Below are positions 17,101-22,218 of a DNA stretch of 43,762 nt, one piece after another. Made by a program: the position numbers and the translations under genes. This DNA comes from DAOTXN01 sp034435435. Lineage in GTDB: Bacteria > Chloroflexota > Anaerolineae > S140-20. Each line of letters begins with the position of its first letter. Position 1 is the first letter of the stretch. The stretch is from assembly GCA_034435435.1 (NCBI GenBank), contig DAOTXN010000037.1:1-43762 (forward strand). Direction: 5' to 3'. Below the pieces are notes generated by a model. The model did no database searches. It had not been told where the DNA came from and saw nothing but the letters and a program-made list of their open reading frames with translations.

Positions 17101-17371
17101 CAGTTTCGACCTGTCGGCGTGGCCGGAGCGCTTTGGCGTGCACGCGATATTCGAGAATCCCAACCGGCCTTTTGACGAGTACGTGGCGCTGGTAGCTACC
17201 CTTTACGACGTGGAAGGGCGGGTCATGGGCTGGGGCTGGACCTACACCACCGATCCCCGCTATCTGGCGAGCGGTAGTCACTTTTTCGACATCCAGATCC
17301 CGGCGGCGCAGATGGCCGGCGATCCAGACGCCGACATCGGCTCGTACAAACTGCACCTGTTCGGTCGCTGA
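14147..17371 (+). CDS. Membrane-anchored TolB-like (PD40) beta-propeller protein
   Basis: The 1074-residue protein has an acidic/basic N-terminal tail and one membrane helix at about 33-53 (WLIRGLAAALILAAIGLGVRAWV). A helical domain to about 430 includes a heptad-repeat linker (NPQSLIQNPKSKIQNP, bases 14583-14638). A TPTPTPVPTPTP-type linker leads to a C-terminal propeller with PD40-like blades (LYWSPDGRWLLTGW, IGWSPDGREAVYYAW, PFWSPDGKHLAYVS, LVWSPDSSRLALVV, VGWSADGKHLLVWA). The last 180 residues form a beta-rich module (FANLRVAWDAETSALHVWGEIVNYT). It probably acts as an extracytoplasmic binding or scaffold protein; no catalytic residues are evident. It follows murJ by 18 bases with a GAGAGGAG ribosome site, likely in one operon. 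Confidence 0.8.
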   Translation: MSFSFDWEFEEEEVDAPRRLNDGPRRSNRRRWLIRGLAAALILAAIGLGVRAWVDRRMNAIKQVEAGLRSAVEFELKTIAEGDGELFRSRQDPNDSDWQARQLARYITDPAAFAPAPGLTPADRPPEIKAVHVLGRTGRAELIHYFQNPQSLIQNPKSKIQNPLPFHTTWFYRQAADGLWYHVAPPKDYWGADYSWHGTRLGIFGTRVESAVLDPLARELATLVVQGCRLLDCPAEARYELRFDARIGPRLREDVWSLPPLYLAGLPDNDAARAMWESALEMWLVEALAQAQLDNERVTERVLYRQLVTQLQVELDLTAPSATDAQMLTQAVLDGKSLALQNLWRATFDPDDLPGNHLLQAEADALLHLVEQRVGRERLFELLPALSRYRSLEQALDALYGLDYADVKEDWLAFLFELGGIATSQVSAATPTPTPVPTPTPLPPLEPPPPPPALTITPGDQIAFICDGRVWVGNADGSNLVRLTANAAHFDGLYWSPDGRWLLTGWQNQARSISSSGALYLLATDGSQGHLLTDDPELQVWPIGWSPDGREAVYYAWDGRQPPRVEAIEIFTGQARTLPGEPFWSPDGKHLAYVSDPFEGRTSAIWLADPSGENARQIVSQFQRGTTLVWSPDSSRLALVVDNAERGQVAIALYDLETASLTPLVTAADLAAALAAGGDFITDGSDLIDPTDRPLQVVWPVGWSADGKHLLVWAQATTNQYGEADPTLLAVAPTDGSDVSATGRPAPRVLAFGRGAFLNKSPWSPTDPNRLAFAWPSPVSQFGSPNAYVFDLQTGPIYTATAQWESAWSLDGRWAAFSGSNRVSIINPSDQTHFTLGSGGQCLNVAWNPAADLSALGAAPAFSVAEPGWSFANLRVAWDAETSALHVWGEIVNYTTHTARSVRALIPRLYDAAGAPLTGEGDVTFPPGYVEMLEAVTLPEGGSLPFGFTMRLPAGVSLENDHQIIVGVQADAAATPRDDLDIAYDSFDLSAWPERFGVHAIFENPNRPFDEYVALVATLYDVEGRVMGWGWTYTTDPRYLASGSHFFDIQIPAAQMAGDPDADIGSYKLHLFGR
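14583..14638 (+). repeat. In-frame heptad array (TCCAAAA), about 8 units
   Basis: Units TCCAAAA, TCCCCAA and TCCCTAA are followed by four perfect TCCAAAA and a degenerate unit. They encode the KIQNPKS-type peptide in the TolB-like protein. It is the same family as the right half of the ligA array. Confidence 0.88.
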
Positions 17372-17393
17372 CCGGGCGCTGAGCCTTCCGGTC

Positions 17394-17417
17394 GTAGGGC
17401 GCGTTTCCATACGCGCC
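17394..17417. repeat. REP-like hairpin (TAGGGCGCGT...ACGCGCC)
   Basis: GGCGCGT (17398-17404) pairs with ACGCGCC (17411-17417) around TTCCAT, preceded by GTAG. It lies shortly after the TolB-like gene. It matches the layout of the hairpin at 21594-21612 in the opposite orientation and likely acts as a terminator. Confidence 0.6.
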
Positions 17418-17451
17418 GTTCTGAAAGCTACCAGGAAGGTCAAGAATATGC

Positions 17452-17457
17452 TATAAT
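17452..17457 (+). promoter_or_regulatory. -10 element for the AMMECR1 gene
   Basis: A perfect TATAAT is preceded by TGC (extended -10); the -35 region is poor. The predicted start is near 17465, about 28 bases before GTG 17493 and right at an alternative GTG 17466. Confidence 0.55.
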
Positions 17458-17492
17458 AGTCACAGGTGACCCGACGCATAAGGGGGTGGCTT

Positions 17493-18062
17493 GTGACACT
17501 CGAACCTGAGGAGCGACGGATTCTCTTGGACCTGGCGCGCGAAGCCGTTGCCTGCGCCGCACGGGGCGAACGGCCTCCCGCAGCCGACTTGTCCGCGCTG
17601 CCCCGCCGTTTGCAAGAGGATGGGGCCAGTTTTGTCACCCTGTGGCAACCCGGCCGCGAGCTGCGTGGGTGCATCGGCACGGTCGAGGCTCACGCGCCCC
17701 TGGCCCACGATGTGCAGCAGAACGCCGTGAGCAGCGCATCGCGCGACCCGCGTTTCCTGCCCCTTTCGCCCGAAGAATTGGATGGTCTGGAGATCGAGCT
17801 ATCCATTCTCACGCCACCGCGCAAGCTCGAGTTCGACGGCCCGGATGAGCTGCTGCGCAAGATTCGGCCCGGCGTGGACGGTCTCATTATCCAAAAGGAC
17901 TGGCGACGGGCCACGCTGCTGCCGTCGGTGTGGGAAAAAATCCCCGATGCGGTGGAATTTTTGACCACGCTATGCCTCAAAGCCGGTCTTTCGTCTGATG
18001 CATGGCGCAAACCCGGCCTGACCGTGTACGTGTACCAGGCGGAGAAAGTCACGGAGGAATGA
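17493..18062 (+). CDS. amrA: AMMECR1 / AmmeMemoRadiSam system protein A
   Basis: The 189-residue cytosolic protein of the AMMECR1 family shows the family core LRGCIGTVEAHAPLAHDVQQNAV...SRDPRF, followed by IELSILTPP and VDGLIIQKDWRRATLLPSVWEKIPD. The family is conserved in all domains of life, and many bacterial members neighbour a Memo protein and a radical SAM enzyme. Neither partner is adjacent here. The biochemical role is unsettled. I choose GTG 17493 because AGGGGG (17481-17486) is well spaced before it and family N-termini begin here. GTG 17466 would be leaderless and add nine residues. Confidence 0.88.
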   Translation: MTLEPEERRILLDLAREAVACAARGERPPAADLSALPRRLQEDGASFVTLWQPGRELRGCIGTVEAHAPLAHDVQQNAVSSASRDPRFLPLSPEELDGLEIELSILTPPRKLEFDGPDELLRKIRPGVDGLIIQKDWRRATLLPSVWEKIPDAVEFLTTLCLKAGLSSDAWRKPGLTVYVYQAEKVTEE

Positions 18063-18090
18063 AAAGGGGCGCGGCGACCGCGCCCCTTTT
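18062..18090. terminator. Bidirectional intrinsic terminator
   Basis: AAAAGGGGCGCGG (18062-18074), loop CGA, CCGCGCCCCTTTT (18078-18090) form a perfect 13-bp stem with A and T tails on the two sides. It sits between the convergent AMMECR1 and M50 genes and overlaps the AMMECR1 stop codon. Confidence 0.93.
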
Positions 18091-18091
18091 C

Positions 18092-19207
18092 TTATGCGGG
18101 AAACACAAACTTGAAAGGCACGGGCGTGAACACCAGGATAAAAATAACGATCATTACCGCGCCGAGTGTTTTTCGCCGCGTGTCTAGCGGCGTGTGATCG
18201 TTCAACGGGGGTGGGTGGCGCAAGCCAAACAGCAGCGGCAGAAACACCCACAGGAACCAGCCCTGCCAGCCCAGCACGCCCAAAATGACCAGCACTCCGA
18301 CGGCGACCCGCGCCAGCCACCACGCCCGCCGCCCGAACAGAGCATACGCCACGTGCCCCCCATCCAGTTGCCCCATCGGCAACAGGTTCAGACAGGTCAC
18401 AAACAGACCGATCCAGGCTGCGTAGGTCATCGAATTGATGAACACGTCCTGTCCATTCCCCGGCAGGACCTTGCCGTGTACCAGATATTTCAATACCAAA
18501 TACAGCAGCGAGTTACCTTCCTGCATATAGATTTCGCCGGTCGGTTGGAAACGGACCGGCGACTGGGACAGGCCGTAAATCAGCAACGGGATCGCCACGG
18601 CCAGTCCCGCCAGCGGCCCGGCCACGCCGATGTCGAACAACTGCTTGCGGTCGCGGATGGGCGAGCGCAACTGAATGACCGCCCCCATCGTGCCCAGGCT
18701 CAACATGCCCGGCAAAGCCGGAAAGGGGATAAAGTAGGGCAACGTGACCGCCGCGCCGTGCCGGCGGGCCATAAAATAGTGCCCGAACTCGTGCGTGCCC
18801 AGAATCGCCAGCAACGTAAAGGCAAAGGGCACGCCGGAAAGTAGATCACCGTCTTCGTACAGGCTGCCTGCGTACAGCGTCGTGAACACGGTCACGATAA
18901 ACAAGATCAGGTTGATCGTGGCCCGCGCCGGACGCGGGCGTACCACCCCCCGCATGGCAACCACCACGTCCTCCCCTCCGTTCGCCTCGTCTCGGGCCAG
19001 GCTGGGGGTATAATTCAGCGGTTCAAAGCGCCGCACCAGCTCGTCAAAGGCCCATTCCGGCTCCTGTTGCAGATAGCCGTGAAAGCGGATGGCCTGGTCA
19101 GGCGGTTGCGCCACATCCACGCGGGCCACGCTAAAAATGCCCGCCAGTTGCGTGCGCAGTCTTTCAACGATCGAGATTTCCGATGCCAAACCCATTTCTA
19201 CGTTCAT
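18092..19207 (-). CDS. M50 family membrane metalloprotease (site-2 protease-like)
   Basis: The 371-residue polytopic protein has zinc motif HEFGH in a hydrophobic helix (LLAILGTHEFGHYFMARRHG) and the second motif NLLPMGQLDGGH carrying the third ligand. A PYFIPFPALPG substrate-loop segment and about six membrane helices are also seen. The N-terminal 95 residues are soluble. The arrangement resembles the EGY/S2P-like group that cuts membrane-embedded substrates; the substrate here is unknown. Start ATG 19207 (MNVEMGLAS) lies only seven bases after a TATAAT on this strand, so the transcript is probably leaderless; ATG 19195 is an alternative. It is transcribed divergently from the lipoprotein gene. 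Confidence 0.88.
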   Translation of the reverse strand: MNVEMGLASEISIVERLRTQLAGIFSVARVDVAQPPDQAIRFHGYLQQEPEWAFDELVRRFEPLNYTPSLARDEANGGEDVVVAMRGVVRPRPARATINLILFIVTVFTTLYAGSLYEDGDLLSGVPFAFTLLAILGTHEFGHYFMARRHGAAVTLPYFIPFPALPGMLSLGTMGAVIQLRSPIRDRKQLFDIGVAGPLAGLAVAIPLLIYGLSQSPVRFQPTGEIYMQEGNSLLYLVLKYLVHGKVLPGNGQDVFINSMTYAAWIGLFVTCLNLLPMGQLDGGHVAYALFGRRAWWLARVAVGVLVILGVLGWQGWFLWVFLPLLFGLRHPPPLNDHTPLDTRRKTLGAVMIVIFILVFTPVPFKFVFPA

Positions 19208-19214
19208 GGCCCGG

Positions 19215-19243
19215 ATTATACCCTGATTACAGCGCCGAGCCAA
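19215..19243 (-). promoter_or_regulatory. Promoter of the M50 protease gene
   Basis: On the minus strand TTGGCT (19243-19238), a 17-base spacer and TATAAT (19220-19215) lie immediately before ATG 19207. This supports a leaderless message. Confidence 0.55.
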
Positions 19244-19270
19244 GCCACTGGCGCAGGGGTTTGAATATGA

Positions 19271-19276
19271 TACAAT
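19271..19276 (+). promoter_or_regulatory. -10 element of the lipoprotein gene
   Basis: TACAAT is preceded by TGA (extended -10) and lies about 35 bases before ATG 19312. The -35 region is weak. A GAGG ribosome site follows at 19301-19304. Confidence 0.4.
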
Positions 19277-19311
19277 CTGCCGGTGCGATAAGGTTCCTTT
19301 GAGGTATACCC

Positions 19312-20310
19312 ATGGCAAGCAAGAGTCGTTTTCTTGCACTGTTGATCATCGTTCTGACGCTCTCGCTGATTCCGGCCTGTAGCGGCAAACAGCCCCCGAC
19401 GGCCACAGCCAGCCCCACGCCGGCCCTAGCGCCGACGATGGCGCCAGCGCTGCCTGCGCCTACATCTGCGCCAACGGCAGTTCCCACGACCACCTCGCCC
19501 GAGCCAACACCCATCCCGCCCAGCCCCACTGCGCCCCCCCCGCCGCCCGGCCCGGCTGTGTGGAACGTGCAGTTTGCGCTGGACGTAGAGACCAACGGCG
19601 ACCTGGTCTTCCCGGCCACCCAATTCGTGTACGGCGTGACGCGGGTGTACGTGCGCTTTTCGTATCAAGGCTTGGGCGGCGTGCACAGCGTCGAAACCAA
19701 CTGGTATCTGAACGACAACCTGGTGTCGCCGGGACAGATGGCCTGGGACGGCGGCGACAGCGGCGATTACATCATCTGGGCCGAAGACCCCACCGGCCTG
19801 GGGCGCGGACAATGGCGCTGGGAGTTGGTCGCCAACGACGCCGTGTTGGGCGGGGGCGTGTTCACCATCGGCGGCGAGCCGCGCTACGCCAAACCGGCTT
19901 GGGGGATCACGTTCGATCCGCCGCTCAATTGGCAGATCGAATCTGAACAGGAGAATTTTGTCACTTTTTCCAACCCCGACGGACAGCAGGGAATGGCCTT
20001 GCTCGTCGGGCCGGGGGACATAGCCCTGGAGCAAGTGGCTGCCGACGTGGTGGCGATTTTCCAGACCGACCATCCCGACGCTGCGCTGATCGAAACGCGC
20101 GAAACGACCATGAACGGCCAGGCGGCAGTGCTGCAAAAGGTGCGCTATACCGACGCCGAGAACGGCGAGCAATATCTGGCCATCGTCTCGGCGCTGCACG
20201 GCGAGCGGGCGTATACCTTGTGGGTGTTGGGACCGGCACAAGAAGCCACCGCGCTCCAAGAGACGCTAGTCGCGGCGCTGTTCTCGATGCGTTTCTTACC
20301 GGGAGAATGA
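19312..20310 (+). CDS. Surface lipoprotein of unknown function
   Basis: The 332-residue protein has a lipoprotein signal (FLALLIIVLTLSLIPAC; lipobox LIPA-C with Cys23), a Pro/Thr/Ala linker to about 82, and two domains. The first (about 85-190) is beta-rich with DVETNGDLVFPATQFVYGVTRVYVRFSY, like sugar- or ligand-binding sandwich folds. The second (about 200-330: WGITFDPPLNWQI...LLVGPGDIALEQVAADVVAIF...MRFL) resembles PsbP/DUF1795-like domains. No catalytic motif is visible. It is probably anchored on the outer face of the membrane. Confidence 0.75.
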   Translation: MASKSRFLALLIIVLTLSLIPACSGKQPPTATASPTPALAPTMAPALPAPTSAPTAVPTTTSPEPTPIPPSPTAPPPPPGPAVWNVQFALDVETNGDLVFPATQFVYGVTRVYVRFSYQGLGGVHSVETNWYLNDNLVSPGQMAWDGGDSGDYIIWAEDPTGLGRGQWRWELVANDAVLGGGVFTIGGEPRYAKPAWGITFDPPLNWQIESEQENFVTFSNPDGQQGMALLVGPGDIALEQVAADVVAIFQTDHPDAALIETRETTMNGQAAVLQKVRYTDAENGEQYLAIVSALHGERAYTLWVLGPAQEATALQETLVAALFSMRFLPGE

Positions 20311-20323
20311 CTCTCAAAGGGGG

Positions 20324-20363
20324 GACGAAAGACGAAAGACGAATTCGTCCTTCGTCTTTCGTC
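20324..20363. repeat. Near-perfect 40-bp palindrome made of GACGAAA heptads
   Basis: Three GACGAAA-type units (20324-20343) are followed with no loop by their reverse complement (20344-20363), with one mismatch, centred on GAATTC. A further TTCGTC unit follows. It lies between the convergent lipoprotein and phosphatase genes and could act as a bidirectional terminator after extrusion. Confidence 0.88.
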
Positions 20364-20373
20364 CTTCGTCGCT

Positions 20374-21171
20374 TTAACAGGCGCGTCCGAGCAAAGCCAT
20401 AACGTCCGTGTGCAACACGCCGTTGGTGGCGACTACCCCGTTGACCTTGGGTTTGGGCTGGTTGAAACGGTAGGGTAAACACGCCAGATCGCTCACCCGG
20501 CCTCCGGCTTCCTCCACCAGCAACGCGCCGCCGCACACGTCCCACTCATGTTTGGGGCCCTGGCTCCAGGTGGCGTCGCCCCGGCCGCAGGCCACCAGCG
20601 CCATCTTGTAGGCGATGCTGCCGGTGGGCGTGACCTCCACGGTGGCAGTGAACGGCTCGAACTCGCCGCGTTTGCACTCGGAGCGGCTGGCCGGCACCCG
20701 CGCGCCGGGCGCCTCGGCGCGGCGCGAGACGCGCATCGGCTCGCCGTTGAGGAACGCGCCGCCCCCACGTATGGCGTGGAACAGCTCGGTGGTGCCAGGG
20801 TTATACACAATGCCCAGCACGACCTGTCCCTCTTGCACCAGCGCCACCGAGACGGCAAACTCGGGAATGCCCATGATGAACTCTTTGGTGCCGTCTACGG
20901 GGTCTACGACCCACACCCGCGAGCGCGCCAGACGGGCCGGGTCGTCGGCGGTCTCTTCCGACAGCCAGCCATCGTCGGGAAAAGCCCCCAGCAATCCCTC
21001 GCGCAAAATGCGGTCGGCAGCCAGATCGGCGCTGGTCACGGGGTTGTCGTAGCCCTTTTGGTTGATTTCGTAGCTGTGCTTGAAATAGCCCCGAATAGCG
21101 GCCCCAGCTTCCAGCGTCACTTGCCGGGCGATACCCAGTGCAGCCTGCAAATCGTTCTTTGATGTGGTCAC
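20374..21171 (-). CDS. Inositol monophosphatase family protein (IMPase/CysQ-like)
   Basis: The 265-residue soluble phosphatase has the metal-binding motif WVVDPVDGTKEF and the C-terminal motif EWDVCGGALLVEEAGG, plus SEETAD for the first metal. Family members hydrolyse inositol phosphate, PAP (CysQ) or fructose bisphosphate. The KEF variant after DGT is common in CysQ-like proteins, but the substrate cannot be fixed. Start is GTG 21171, five bases after GAGAGGAAG; the frame extends further upstream but without conservation. It has a strong promoter at 21234-21206. Confidence 0.88.
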   Translation of the reverse strand: MTTSKNDLQAALGIARQVTLEAGAAIRGYFKHSYEINQKGYDNPVTSADLAADRILREGLLGAFPDDGWLSEETADDPARLARSRVWVVDPVDGTKEFIMGIPEFAVSVALVQEGQVVLGIVYNPGTTELFHAIRGGGAFLNGEPMRVSRRAEAPGARVPASRSECKRGEFEPFTATVEVTPTGSIAYKMALVACGRGDATWSQGPKHEWDVCGGALLVEEAGGRVSDLACLPYRFNQPKPKVNGVVATNGVLHTDVMALLGRAC

Positions 21172-21205
21172 GTTCTTCCTCTCGATTGTTATTTTCAAAG
21201 CGTCG

Positions 21206-21234
21206 AGTATACCAGGGGCCGTCCGAGTGGTCAA
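21206..21234 (-). promoter_or_regulatory. Sigma-70-type promoter of the phosphatase gene
   Basis: On the minus strand TTGACC (21234-21229), a 17-base spacer and TATACT (21211-21206) lie about 35 bases before GTG 21171. Five of six bases match consensus in each box. Confidence 0.75.
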
Positions 21235-21277
21235 GAGCGTAGGGCTTTCTTCAGAACAAAGTCGTGTCATACTTGGT

Positions 21278-21397
21278 ATGAGAGTGATATATGCGCCTGA
21301 CCCCAAGCCGGGCAGTGTGCTTGTGATCACAGCGTATGATTTGCAGGGAAAAGCACTCGCGGCATTTCGCCGCCGACGGCGCAGGAGAGGAAAATGA
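21278..21397 (+). pseudogene. C-terminal remnant of a DUF4258-like toxin
   Basis: The 39-residue frame MRVIYAPDPKPGSVLVITAY...AAFRRRRRRRGK matches the end of small RelE/BrnT-like DUF4258 proteins, including the basic tail. The usual N-terminal two thirds are missing; the region upstream is the promoter of the opposite gene. It overlaps the next small frame by four bases (ATGA), the usual layout for such pairs. Confidence 0.55.
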
Positions 21398-21546
21398 CAG
21401 GTAGACGGTTTCCATCTGGCTGGAATGAAGAGCGAATACGACGTGTTCTGGCGCACTATGAAACGCAGACGGAGAAAGATGCAGTCGCCGAGGATGAGCG
21501 AGCATTTGCAAAAGGGGCGGGCCATACAACCGTAAGTTCCTTCTGA
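21394..21546 (+). pseudogene. Truncated partner antitoxin of the DUF4258-like remnant
   Basis: The 50-residue frame contains GWNEERIRRVLAHYETQTE followed by DAVAEDERAF. This pattern is known from small antitoxins paired with DUF4258-like toxins, which usually extend about 25-30 residues further with a segment on protein-level regulation. Here the frame ends abruptly (HTTVSSF). Both members of the pair therefore look decayed. Confidence 0.5.
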
Positions 21547-21593
21547 GCTGATGCCGGTTATTCGAGAGGTAATAGCCCACTATGAAGTAGAAC

Positions 21594-21612
21594 GGCGGGT
21601 AAGAAACCCGCC
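21594..21612. repeat. REP-like hairpin adjoining the GNAT stop codon
   Basis: GGCGGGT (21594-21600), AAGAA, ACCCGCC (21606-21612) are followed by CTACA. Read on the minus strand it is TGTAGGGCGGGT..., and the TAG is the stop codon of the acetyltransferase at 21613-21615. It is likely a mobile palindromic element serving as terminator. Confidence 0.65.
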
Positions 21613-22218
21613 CTACAGCTCGTAGGTCCAAAACAGCGCCACTTCTTTTTTGGCGATGTCCCGATTCGTGTAATAGTGGTCGTCGATGCCGCTCAGTTGA
21701 AATCCGAATTTCAGGTAGAAACGACAGGCGTGCCAGTTGTTGGTCTGCGTCTCCAGCACGATGGCCCGCAGCTTCTCTCGTCGCCCCCATTCGATCACAG
21801 GCTGCATGAGTTGCGTCCCGATGCCGCGCCCCCGATAATTCCGGTCAATGGCAAGATTCCACACCCAGGCCGAGTTGTTCCATCTGCGACGCTCCACGTC
21901 CACCATGCCGACCAGTCGCCCCCCAGCGCCGCCCAGCTTGCTGGGCAGGTGGTCTGCTTCGGCCACCAGCCACAGCCCGTCGCCCGCTTTCAAGCGCCGG
22001 CCAACGGCCTGTCGTTCTTGCTCATTAAAATCGAAATCGGTGCACACAAACGGCGGGTCTAACGGGCGCTGGATCAACTGCCAGGTTACGTCTAGTCCAT
22101 CCACTTTTTTGATCAGGTCCAGATAGACCGCGCTCTCAAAGTTCGAGTCAATCTCGGCCAAGCGGGGCACGTCGGCGGGGGTCATGGGGCGGATTGTGAA
22201 TTGTGGATTGTGTCTCAT
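21613..22218 (-). CDS. Streptothricin-acetyltransferase-like GNAT
   Basis: The 201-residue GNAT protein has acetyl-CoA motif NYRGRGIGTQLM and the C-terminal signature LETQTNNWHACRFYLKFGFQLSGID...KKEVALFW, shared with streptothricin (nourseothricin) acetyltransferases. That family acetylates the beta-lysine group of the antibiotic, but many chromosomal relatives have unknown substrates. So resistance is possible, not shown. Start ATG 22218 overlaps the stop of the GH2 gene (ATGA). Its first residues (RHNPQFTI) are encoded by a CACAATC heptad array. Confidence 0.82.
   Translation of the reverse strand: MRHNPQFTIRPMTPADVPRLAEIDSNFESAVYLDLIKKVDGLDVTWQLIQRPLDPPFVCTDFDFNEQERQAVGRRLKAGDGLWLVAEADHLPSKLGGAGGRLVGMVDVERRRWNNSAWVWNLAIDRNYRGRGIGTQLMQPVIEWGRREKLRAIVLETQTNNWHACRFYLKFGFQLSGIDDHYYTNRDIAKKEVALFWTYEL
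22192..22212 (-). repeat. Heptad array (CACAATC) at a gene start
   Basis: Three 7-bp units (GATTGTG, AATTGTG, GATTGTG on the plus strand) encode residues 3-9 of the GNAT protein, immediately before the conserved IRPMTPADVP. Confidence 0.75.

Noticed and set aside
21172..21525. Long N-terminal extension of the inositol-phosphatase-like gene
   Set aside because: The extension covers a strong promoter and a toxin relic and lacks conservation; GTG 21171 has a good ribosome site.
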